NCBI GenBank assembly: GCA_910587405.1
Contig: CAJUKS010000002.1
Location: forward strand, 81,645-145,644
DNA length: 64,000 bases
Origin: an uncultured Alphaproteobacteria bacterium
Lineage (GTDB): Bacteria > Pseudomonadota > Alphaproteobacteria > RF32 > CAG-239
Direction: 5' to 3'
In this document: piece by piece, positions 56,510 to 64,000 of the stretch
Layout: every line of letters starts with the position of its first letter
Numbering within the stretch: position 1 is the stretch's first letter
Program-made: the position numbers and the translations under genes
Notes under the pieces: model-generated
What the model saw: only the letters and a program-made list of their open reading frames with translations
Databases searched by the model: none
Told to the model about the DNA's origin: nothing

Positions 56510-57964
56510 ATGGCCGGAGAAGCGATAATGAATAATGATGATGCTGTTCGAAACGAGTGGGGACAAATATGCAGCCAGCTAAAAAACGAAGTCGGCGAAA
56601 AAGCTTTTGACAGTTGGCTGAAACCGTTGAGCGTCGGTTCTTTTGCCAACGGAATCATGAACATTTGCGTTCCGACCCGCTTCATGCGCAACTGGGTAAT
56701 TACAAACTATTCCGACCGTATCCACAAAATCTGGGAAAAAAAGAATCCGACCATTAAAAGCATTAATTTTGTCGTTCAGGCCACCGAAGATCCGGCCATC
56801 GGCGTTCACAGTTCATCATGCCGTTCGCTCCTGAAAAAAATAGCGACCAGTCCGGCACCGCAAAACATTTACCAACCGGGAACCGCCGTTGTGTCCGGAG
56901 AAACGTCAGAATACAGCAATTTCGGCGAGTCGGGGCAATCTCTTTCGGTCCCGCTCAATCCGCAATACACTTTTGACAATTTTGTGGTCGGCAAAACCAA
57001 CGAATTTGCTTATGCGGCTGCGCGCAAAGTTGCCGAATCCGACAACATTCCTTTTAATCCGCTGTTCCTGTATTCCGGTGTCGGTTTAGGAAAAACCCAC
57101 CTGATGCACGCGATTGCCTGGCACATCAAACAACGCAGTCCAGAAAAAAACATCGTTTATCTTTCGGCAGAAAAATTCATGTATAAGTTTGTTCGCGCCT
57201 TGCGTTACAAAGACACCGCGGCATTTAAGGAACAATTCCGTTCGGTGGACGTACTGATGGTTGACGACGTTCAGTTTATGGGCGGAAAAGACTCGACTCA
57301 GGAAGAGTTCTTTTACACCTTCAATTCTCTGATTGAAGAAGGACGGCAGATCATTATTTCCGCCGACAAATCCCCTTCCGATCTTGAAGGAATCGAATCG
57401 CGCCTGCGTTCACGGCTCGGCTGCGGTCTGGTCGCCGATATTCATCCGACCGATTTTGACCTGAGAATCGGCATTCTACGCGACAAAGCCAGACAGTTTA
57501 ACTGTGAGCTGCCGTATAAGGTCGCCGAGTTTCTGGCACAAAAAATCACCACCAACATCCGCGAGCTGGAAGGCGCGTTGAGACGGGTTGCCGCTCATGC
57601 CCAGTTGTTACCGGGAAAAGAAATTTCGCTGGAAACGACTCAGGAGGTGTTGAAAGACATGCTGCGTTCTTATGACCGGCGTACCACCATTGACGAAATT
57701 CAGAAAAAAGTGGCCGAATATTTTAACATCTCGGTCAAGGAAATGCAGTCATCGCGTCGTGCCCGCACGGTTGCCCGGCCGCGGCAGATCGCCATGTATT
57801 TGGCCAAACAGCTGACCTCACGCTCTTTGCCGGAAATCGGCCGCAAATTCGATCGTGATCACACCACCGTCATGCATGCGGTACGCAAGGTGGAAGAACT
57901 GATATCCGAAGACAACGGCTTGGCCGAAAACGTAGACAGCCTGCGCCGCTCGCTTGAAGCTTAA
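56510..57964 (+). CDS. dnaA: Chromosomal replication initiator DnaA
   Basis: 484 aa from ATG 56510 (AAGGA nine bases upstream); ATG 56528, also with GGAG, is possible. Domain I has WGQICSQLKNEVGEKAFDSWL. The linker is followed by YTFDNFVVGKTNEFAYAAA. The AAA+ domain has Walker A GVGLGKTHL and Walker B LMVDDVQFM. Domain IV ends DHTTVMHAVRKVEEL. It melts the origin. It sits directly downstream of rpsT, as in many alphaproteobacteria. Confidence 0.97.
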   Translation: MAGEAIMNNDDAVRNEWGQICSQLKNEVGEKAFDSWLKPLSVGSFANGIMNICVPTRFMRNWVITNYSDRIHKIWEKKNPTIKSINFVVQATEDPAIGVHSSSCRSLLKKIATSPAPQNIYQPGTAVVSGETSEYSNFGESGQSLSVPLNPQYTFDNFVVGKTNEFAYAAARKVAESDNIPFNPLFLYSGVGLGKTHLMHAIAWHIKQRSPEKNIVYLSAEKFMYKFVRALRYKDTAAFKEQFRSVDVLMVDDVQFMGGKDSTQEEFFYTFNSLIEEGRQIIISADKSPSDLEGIESRLRSRLGCGLVADIHPTDFDLRIGILRDKARQFNCELPYKVAEFLAQKITTNIRELEGALRRVAAHAQLLPGKEISLETTQEVLKDMLRSYDRRTTIDEIQKKVAEYFNISVKEMQSSRRARTVARPRQIAMYLAKQLTSRSLPEIGRKFDRDHTTVMHAVRKVEELISEDNGLAENVDSLRRSLEA

Positions 57965-58010
57965 GCGGCAGCCGGTTTACGGTAACCACCGGAAACAGAA
58001 AGCCTTAAAC

Positions 58011-58433
58011 ATGAATCAACATACTGTCAAAGTCGGCGTCGGCACATTGATTTTTGATCCGCGGGGGCGGCTGTTGCTGGGCCGGCGCAAATCATCTCAC
58101 GGCAACGGAACCTGGTGTCCGCCCGGCGGTCATCTCGAATTCGGCGAAAGCTTTGAACAGGCGGCAATCCGCGAAACCCAAGAAGAAACCGGGCTGACAC
58201 TGCAAACGCAAAGTTTGCGGGTTGTCGGAATAACCAACGATTTTTTTGCCGAATCGGACCGTCATTATGTTACCGTTATGATGAGGGCCGGTAACTTTAA
58301 AGGCACGCCGCAATTGAAAGAGCCGGACAAATTTGAGAAATGGCAGTGGTTTGATCTTTCCGCACTGCCGGAAAACCTATTTCTTCCGGTGCAAAATTTT
58401 TTCAAAAAACATCCGCCCGAAACTTTGAGTTAA
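58011..58433 (+). CDS. NUDIX hydrolase
   Basis: 140 aa. The Nudix box is GGHLEFGESFEQAAIRETQEETGL (key residues G...E...REx2EExGL). It probably hydrolyses a nucleoside diphosphate derivative, most like cytosolic dihydroneopterin-triphosphate/NTP cleaners. It is inserted between dnaA and dnaN, which are often adjacent. Confidence 0.88.
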   Translation: MNQHTVKVGVGTLIFDPRGRLLLGRRKSSHGNGTWCPPGGHLEFGESFEQAAIRETQEETGLTLQTQSLRVVGITNDFFAESDRHYVTVMMRAGNFKGTPQLKEPDKFEKWQWFDLSALPENLFLPVQNFFKKHPPETLS

Positions 58434-58556
58434 AAGTCAAAAAATCTGTTGACGACTCGTCTTTTTCATTTTTGCTTTGGCAATATTATGTTATCATTTT
58501 TTGCAGTAAAAAAGGCAGTCGTCTTTTAGTTGAAACAATTTATTCGGAATAAGACC

Positions 58557-59675
58557 ATGAAATTTGTTATTGAACGCGCAATTTTGTTAAAAACTCTCAA
58601 CCATGTCCAGAGCATTGTCGAAAAAAGAAACACCATTCCGGTGCTTTCCAACGTGCGAATCGAAGCTCTCGGCGACGGTATCAGCTTTAAGGCAACCGAT
58701 ATGGACACCGAAATTACCGAAATTGTCGATGCCAAGATCACGGAAACCGGCGCCACCACAGCACCGGCGCATATGCTGTACGATATCGTGCGCAAACTTG
58801 CCGACGGATCTGAAGTCGAAATCACTTTTCCCGATGACAAAGGACAGCTCAGCATTGCTTCCGGACGGTCAAAATTCGCTTTGTCAACCATCGGGGTTGA
58901 AGACTTTCCAGTCATTTCCGGTGACAAGCTGCCGGTCAATTTCAGCATGGCGCGCGAAGAACTGAAAGACGTGATTGACCGCACTCAGTTTGCGGTTTCG
59001 ACCGAAGAGACCCGCTATTATCTGAACGGTTTGTATGTTCATGCCAAAAATGAAGGCGCTGCCAAGGTACTGCGCGTGGTTGCCACCGACGGACACCGTC
59101 TCGCCTGCGTCGAATCGCCGCTGCCGCAGGGCGCCGAAAAAATCGCCGGCGTGATTATTCCGCGCAAGACCATCAGCGAAGTGCGCAAGCTTTTAGACGA
59201 CACCAAAGCCGAAAACATCGAAATTGCCCTTTCCGACAACAAAGTTCGCTTTACGCTGGAAGAAGTGACCCTGACGTCCAAGCTGATCGACGGCACCTAT
59301 CCCGATTATGAACGGGTTATTCCGACCGACAATGACAAACTGATGGAAGTCAAAGTCAAAGAACTGGCCAACGCCGTCGACCGTGTTTCGGTGGTTGCGG
59401 AAAGAACCCGCGCCATCAAGATGATCACCGGCGACGCCAAAATCGTCATTACCACCTCCAGTCCCGACCTCGGCAGCGCCTGGGAAGAACTGGAAGCCAA
59501 ATATGACAACGAATCGCTTGAAATCGGCTACAATTTCAGGTATCTTTTAGATATACTGGCTGAAATTAAGGGAGAAAACGTCCAAATCAGTTTTTCCGAC
59601 GCTTCGTCACCGTCGGTCATTCACGACACTTCCGACGCCAGTGCGATTTATGTTTTAATGCCGATGAGGGTATAA
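58557..59675 (+). CDS. dnaN: DNA polymerase III sliding clamp (beta)
   Basis: 372 aa from ATG 58557. It has three clamp folds, with MKFVIERAILLKTLNHVQSIVEKR in pieces, PVLSNVRIEA, GVEDFPVI, VVATDGHRLA and SVVAERTRAIKM. It ends YVLMPMRV, the usual clamp terminus. It tethers polymerase III to DNA. RecF starts directly after the stop. Confidence 0.97.
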   Translation: MKFVIERAILLKTLNHVQSIVEKRNTIPVLSNVRIEALGDGISFKATDMDTEITEIVDAKITETGATTAPAHMLYDIVRKLADGSEVEITFPDDKGQLSIASGRSKFALSTIGVEDFPVISGDKLPVNFSMAREELKDVIDRTQFAVSTEETRYYLNGLYVHAKNEGAAKVLRVVATDGHRLACVESPLPQGAEKIAGVIIPRKTISEVRKLLDDTKAENIEIALSDNKVRFTLEEVTLTSKLIDGTYPDYERVIPTDNDKLMEVKVKELANAVDRVSVVAERTRAIKMITGDAKIVITTSSPDLGSAWEELEAKYDNESLEIGYNFRYLLDILAEIKGENVQISFSDASSPSVIHDTSDASAIYVLMPMRV

Positions 59676-60896
59676 TTGTTGGACAGTCTGGCCAAAGACA
59701 TCAAAGAAGTCGTTTCCTTAAAGTCAGGCGTTACCCGCCTGACTTTAACCGATTTCAGAAACTACGCTTTCCTGAGGACGAATCCCGGATTGCGGCCGAT
59801 TATTATTACCGGTGAAAACGGCAGCGGCAAAACCAACATTCTTGAAGCGGTTTCTTTTCTGACCCCGGGCCGCGGCCTGCGCAGCTCCCGTTTGGCCGAC
59901 ATTAAGCGTTTTACCCCGGCCGTGATTGACGAACAGTACATGCCGGGCAATACCAGTTGGGCGGTTTCGGCGACGATTGCCAAAAACGGCGAGGAATTTG
60001 AGATCGGCACCGCGGTGGAAAAAAGCCTGCGCGAAAACGAAGAAGAAAGCCGCAGCTTTGATCGCCGCATTGTCAAAATCAACGGCCAGAAAGGTGCTTC
60101 GCAAACGGAACTCGGACAATATATTTCCGCCATTTGGCTGACACCGCAAATGGACCGGCTGTTTCGCGGCGGTTCGCAGCCGCGGCGGAGTTTTCTCGAC
60201 CGACTGGTATATGCTTTTGACGTCGAACACGCCAAAAGGACTTCATCCTTCGAGCACTTGTATAAACAATGGTACCAGTTAATCAAAAGTTCCAACGGTC
60301 ATGCCGACGTCAACTGGCTGAACAGCCTCGAAGAAAGCATGTCTGCACTCGGGGTGGCGATCGCTGCCGCCCGGCGCGAACAGATTGCGCGTCTCAACCG
60401 TTTTATCGAAAGCGCGCCCGACGATATTTTTCCCGACGTTCAGCTTGAACTCGACGGAACAATAGAACAAATGCTGGACACTTTGCCGGCGATTGAAGTA
60501 GAAGACTATTATTGTCACAAACTGGCAAACGAACGCAAAAACATCCTTTACAATGACAGCGTCGACGGCGTTAACCGCAGCGATTTCAAAGTTTATTACA
60601 AAAAGAAAAGAATGCCGGCCGAATTATGTTCAACCGGAGAACAAAAGTCGCTTCTCATCAGCATTATCTTGGCGCAAACCAAATGCCAAATTCTCAGCCA
60701 GGGCTTTGCACCGGTGCTGTTGCTGGACGAAGTGGCGGCTCATCTTGATGACGGCAAGCGCGAAGCCCTGCTGTCCAAAATCCGCGAACTGGACCTTCAG
60801 GCGTGGATTACCGCAACCAACCCCGAACTGTTTGCTTCTTTAGGAAACGAAGCAGAATTTTGGGAGATTAAAAACAACACGGTTATTTGCAAATGA
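59676..60896 (+). CDS. recF: DNA replication/repair protein RecF
   Basis: 406 aa, starting at a TTG immediately after dnaN. The SMC-like ATPase has LTLTDFRNY, Walker A GENGSGKTN, the conserved LTPQMDRLF and RRSFLDRLVY region, and STGEQKSLLISIILAQ with LLLDEVAAHLD. It loads RecA at gaps. No gyrB follows; a DUF3750 gene overlaps instead. Confidence 0.96.
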   Translation: MLDSLAKDIKEVVSLKSGVTRLTLTDFRNYAFLRTNPGLRPIIITGENGSGKTNILEAVSFLTPGRGLRSSRLADIKRFTPAVIDEQYMPGNTSWAVSATIAKNGEEFEIGTAVEKSLRENEEESRSFDRRIVKINGQKGASQTELGQYISAIWLTPQMDRLFRGGSQPRRSFLDRLVYAFDVEHAKRTSSFEHLYKQWYQLIKSSNGHADVNWLNSLEESMSALGVAIAAARREQIARLNRFIESAPDDIFPDVQLELDGTIEQMLDTLPAIEVEDYYCHKLANERKNILYNDSVDGVNRSDFKVYYKKKRMPAELCSTGEQKSLLISIILAQTKCQILSQGFAPVLLLDEVAAHLDDGKREALLSKIRELDLQAWITATNPELFASLGNEAEFWEIKNNTVICK

Positions 60897-61639
60897 TCAG
60901 ACTGAATCCCACTTATATTTTTCTGGCAATTTTGGCCGGTATCGCTTTGTTTGTGGTTTATGACGCCAAATACAATTATGTCGACTGGCGCACCGCCAAC
61001 CGCAGCAGTGCGGGCATAGCTCCGAATCCGCGAGTGGAAAAACAGGCGGTGGTTCAGGTATATACGGCCCGCACTTATAACTGGCGGGGTTATTTTGCGG
61101 TGCATCCCTGGATTGCGGTTAAAAAGAAAGATCAGAATTTTTATACGGTCTATCAGGTAACGGCATGGAATTTGCGCAACGGACGCGGTGCGGTTTCGGT
61201 CGAAAAAGATTTGCCCGACCGTTATTGGTACGGAAACCGTCCCCAACTTTTGCAGAGTCTGATCGGCGAAGCCGCCGAAAAAGCGATTCCGGCCATCGAA
61301 AAAGCCGCCGCGGCCTATCCGTATGCCGACCGATACAAACTTTGGCCGGGACCGAACAGCAATTCTTTTGTCGCGTATGTTCTGCGCCGGGTTCCCCAAC
61401 TGACGGTTGAATTGCCGCCGACGGCGATCGGCAAAGATTTCCTCGGTTATACCGTCTTTCATGCCCCGACTCCGAGCGGAACCGGCTATCAGGTTTCGAT
61501 CCTCGGCGCCGTTTCGCTGACGGTCGGTCTCAAAGAAGGAATCGAATTGGGTATTCTCGGGCTTTCGTTCGGACTTGACTTATACCCTCCGGCGATAAAA
61601 CTTCCGATCGTCGGCCGCATCGGCTTCCCCGATATTTGA
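60893..61639 (+). CDS. DUF3750 family membrane-anchored protein
   Basis: 248 aa from ATG 60893 (ATGA overlap with recF). One N-terminal membrane helix is followed by a conserved domain: YNWRGYFAVHPWIAVK, WYGNRPQLL, YRLWPGPNSN-like (YKLWPGPNSNSFVA) and LPPTAIGKDFLG. These are recognisable DUF3750 features. The role is unknown; the fold may act on a periplasmic substrate. Confidence 0.88.
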   Translation: MIRLNPTYIFLAILAGIALFVVYDAKYNYVDWRTANRSSAGIAPNPRVEKQAVVQVYTARTYNWRGYFAVHPWIAVKKKDQNFYTVYQVTAWNLRNGRGAVSVEKDLPDRYWYGNRPQLLQSLIGEAAEKAIPAIEKAAAAYPYADRYKLWPGPNSNSFVAYVLRRVPQLTVELPPTAIGKDFLGYTVFHAPTPSGTGYQVSILGAVSLTVGLKEGIELGILGLSFGLDLYPPAIKLPIVGRIGFPDI

Positions 61640-61820
61640 CCGCTTTTCAGATCCGTTTTTTTACTTTCGGGAATCGACGTCAGCAAACAAAAACCTTGAT
61701 TTTTTATAAGGATAACTATACTATTTATCTATTATAAAAAAGAATGTTTTCTGCCGGTCAGCTATTCAGAGCTTCTTTTGTGTAAGAAAATATTCTTCTT
61801 ACGTAAAAGGACTAATTGAA
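61640..61820. other. Intergenic region before the autotransporter
   Basis: AT-rich with a TATACT near 61719 that could be a -10, but the preceding TTGATT is only 15 bp away. AAGGA lies nine bases before the next ATG. Confidence 0.4.
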
Positions 61821-64000
61821 ATGAAAAAAATTTTATCTTGCACGGTCATCCTTCCGCGCTGTTATTATGCGTTTGGAATTGCAACCGCTTGTCTCATCCC
61901 GGCCCTGACCGCCGAAGCTTATGATTTCAATTCTTATACGCCGACGTTGGACCGTCATCACGCTTTACCCGCCGCTTCAAGCGACTACTCGCCGATTGAC
62001 AGCGGGTATCGTCTCAAATTCAACCCGGGCACCGCAGACGATTACGATTTTATCTCCTACGACGTCGGCAAGGACAATAACGTCATCCCGGTTTACCATA
62101 AAATCGCATACAGCTACGACGGCGGCGGCACCGATGCGGCCGAACTTTCCCGCATCAACACCGACCAAGAGGGAAAAGCGGTTACCGGTTACTTTCACGA
62201 CCTTTCTACCGCCAGTTATCAGCAACCGGCGGCAATTTATAATACGCAAGATCGTAAAATCGGCGTGATTACGGCTGACTTCATTAACAACACAACCAAC
62301 GCAACAAACTGGAACGCTTTCGGCGGTGCGATCACCAACGGCGGCCTGTCCGCCGGATTGAAAAGCGGAACGATTGAAAAAATCAGAGGAGATTTTATCG
62401 GCAATTCTGCGAACGGTATTCAGCCAAAATATCAGGCCGCCGGCGGTGCCATCGTTAACATATCCACGATAACGCCGGCAATCATCAAAACCGTCGAGGG
62501 CAATTTTATCAACAATTCCGCTCAAGGAGTAACGGCTCTCGGCGGCGCAGTTACCAACTCCGGCACCATCGGAACCATCGACGGCGTTTTCATTAACAAT
62601 TCCGTTAACGGATCTTCGGCCGCCCGAGCGGGTGCCATTTACATTTCGACCACCAAATATGAAAACGGCGACCTGGTAAACGACGACATTCCGGAAGTTC
62701 CGCTGATCAAAGGTACATTTATCGGCAACCATGCCGACAGTTACAGTTCAGCTTACGGCGGCGCAATTTCAAACAGCACCGCAAACGGCATTACGCCTGA
62801 CATTCATGCTGACTTCATCGGCAATTACGCGGTGTCTTCTTCCTCGGCACGCGGCGGCGCCATCGACGCTCTGACCGGTTTGAACACCGTGACCGGGAAC
62901 TTTATCGGCAATTATGCCAAAAGCCTAAAAGGAAACGCCTACGCCGGTGCCATTTACATCGGAAACAGCACCAGATTTGTTGCCGCCGGTCAGAACAACT
63001 ACTTTATCGGCAATTATACCTCGGACAAACGCGGCAAAATTTACAACGCCTTTTTCGTTCAAAGCAAAAACGACGTTACGCTCACTTTCGACATCAACAA
63101 CGGCGGCAATCTCTACTTCAACGACAACTTTGCCGCTCTTGCCGGAGAAACAAACACTTATAACCTTAATATTCTCGGTTACGGAACCGGCAAATTCATG
63201 ATGAACAACTATATCATGAACGCCGGAGAGGTAGATGTCGACAACGCCATGCTGGTGTTTAACCAAGCCCCGTACAAAGATGACGACGGCTGCGGCGAAG
63301 CCTGCCGCGGCCAGTTTATCGCCGGTTTTGAAGCCGACGGCAAAACGCCGGATTTGAAATTGGCGCCGGTTACCAGCCTGAGCTTAAACAATTCTCAGTT
63401 TTACCTTCACAACAATTACATTGAAACCGTTCGTCTCAAAAACTACACCGTCAGCGGCAATTCGTTGCTGCACATAGACGTCAGCAAACAAAACGGCGAC
63501 TGGGTTGCCGACAAAATCAGCCTGTCGGGACAAATCGAAGGCGCAACCCAGGTGGTGGTTTATGACAAGACCAACGAAGACAACCGCAACGCCAGCGTAC
63601 TGTTTATTGAGGCACCCAACGACACCAAACAGGAAGGCACACAACCCGGCGTGTTTCGCGTGTACGGCAGCCCTTACAAATGGGACATCGCTTACAATTA
63701 TCGCGGCGAGACTTCGGGAAGTTATTGGTATTTGATCGGCACCGACAAACCGAACGACGACGTTTATATCGGCTTTGTACCCGATCCGGTTGACATTGAC
63801 GACCCGTTTGATTTGCCGGAACCGGAACCGAAGCCGGAACCGGAACCGAAACCCGATCCGAAACCCGAAGTTACGCCCGAAGTGATCGCTTATCAGGGGC
63901 TGTCGGCAGCGTCTTTGGAACAAACCCGTTCGATGGTCGGCAACATTCGTGACAAAGTTGCCGCCAACAAAGTTTCGGTCGGTCCGTGCGGCGGAATATA
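61821..64000 (+). CDS. Autotransporter with Pmp-like GGAI/FxxN repeats, 3' end outside window
   Basis: At least 726 codons, open to the right edge. A signal peptide with a long hydrophobic region ends near LTAEA (residue 33). The passenger contains seven repeats of F-I-x-N-(S/Y/H)-A about 35-45 residues apart, most followed by GGAI, GGAV or AGAI. These are the two motifs that define chlamydial polymorphic membrane proteins. A beta-rich segment follows, then a proline/acidic linker of EPEPKP type and a helical SAASLEQTRSM region that normally precedes the barrel. The barrel itself lies beyond the window. Confidence 0.85.
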   Translation, partial: MKKILSCTVILPRCYYAFGIATACLIPALTAEAYDFNSYTPTLDRHHALPAASSDYSPIDSGYRLKFNPGTADDYDFISYDVGKDNNVIPVYHKIAYSYDGGGTDAAELSRINTDQEGKAVTGYFHDLSTASYQQPAAIYNTQDRKIGVITADFINNTTNATNWNAFGGAITNGGLSAGLKSGTIEKIRGDFIGNSANGIQPKYQAAGGAIVNISTITPAIIKTVEGNFINNSAQGVTALGGAVTNSGTIGTIDGVFINNSVNGSSAARAGAIYISTTKYENGDLVNDDIPEVPLIKGTFIGNHADSYSSAYGGAISNSTANGITPDIHADFIGNYAVSSSSARGGAIDALTGLNTVTGNFIGNYAKSLKGNAYAGAIYIGNSTRFVAAGQNNYFIGNYTSDKRGKIYNAFFVQSKNDVTLTFDINNGGNLYFNDNFAALAGETNTYNLNILGYGTGKFMMNNYIMNAGEVDVDNAMLVFNQAPYKDDDGCGEACRGQFIAGFEADGKTPDLKLAPVTSLSLNNSQFYLHNNYIETVRLKNYTVSGNSLLHIDVSKQNGDWVADKISLSGQIEGATQVVVYDKTNEDNRNASVLFIEAPNDTKQEGTQPGVFRVYGSPYKWDIAYNYRGETSGSYWYLIGTDKPNDDVYIGFVPDPVDIDDPFDLPEPEPKPEPEPKPDPKPEVTPEVIAYQGLSAASLEQTRSMVGNIRDKVAANKVSVGPCGGI

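Overview
The window reads as chromosome from an anaerobic, probably host- or gut-associated, uncultured alphaproteobacterium. The alphaproteobacterial signal is gene order: mutM - enoyl-CoA hydratase - rpsT - dnaA; secB / Tim44-like / mltA / smr; and ihfB - lapA - accD. The anaerobic signal is a five-gene [FeFe]-hydrogenase operon. Lineage and habitat are inferences, since no rRNA gene is present.

Layout. 1-14.2 kb (minus strand): a two-partner secretion locus. It holds a giant LktA/filamentous-haemagglutinin-type exoprotein (at least 4,150 codons, leaving the left edge) and its outer-membrane transporter. Both genes carry single-base frame breaks only near their N-termini. 14.4-17.3 kb: a duplicated holin-like membrane protein, then a ygiW-qseB-qseC operon preceded by a perfect PmrA/QseB-type box. 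17.5-18.7 kb: an orphan pair, an 'MTLREE' protein plus a small membrane protein. 18.8-24.4 kb: an ABC-F ATPase, two tRNA-Ala genes with tRNA 5'-fragments beside them, an EamA transporter, a GNAT acetyltransferase and parE. 24.5-26.8 kb: a second MTLREE gene with two paralogous membrane proteins and a duplicated promoter. 26.9-34.4 kb (minus): dnaK, an AMP-phosphorylase-type thymidine phosphorylase, accD, lapA, ihfB, rmuC and accA.

34.6-39 kb (plus): a membrane protein and a yejAB peptide-uptake pair without yejE/yejF. 39.2-42.7 kb: a Cys-rich secreted protein of composite composition, then a Bacteroidota-looking lipoprotein. 42.9-44.6 kb: an oxidoreductase and truA. 44.7-49.7 kb: the hydrogenase operon, with a PAS-bearing sensory [FeFe] hydrogenase, a SpoIIE-type phosphatase, two thioredoxin-like ferredoxins and a catalytic group-B-like hydrogenase. 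49.7-61.6 kb: secB, Tim44-like, mltA, smr, a J protein, an RHH regulator, mutM, rpsT, dnaA, nudix, dnaN, recF and DUF3750. 61.8 kb to the right edge: an autotransporter with chlamydial-Pmp-like repeats, cut by the window.

How the parts fit: housekeeping replication, translation and lipid-synthesis blocks alternate with envelope and adhesion genes. The clearest accessory system is the hydrogenase operon, which looks like an H2/redox sensor wired to a phosphatase next to its catalytic enzyme. The least understood is the two-locus MTLREE/membrane-protein family.
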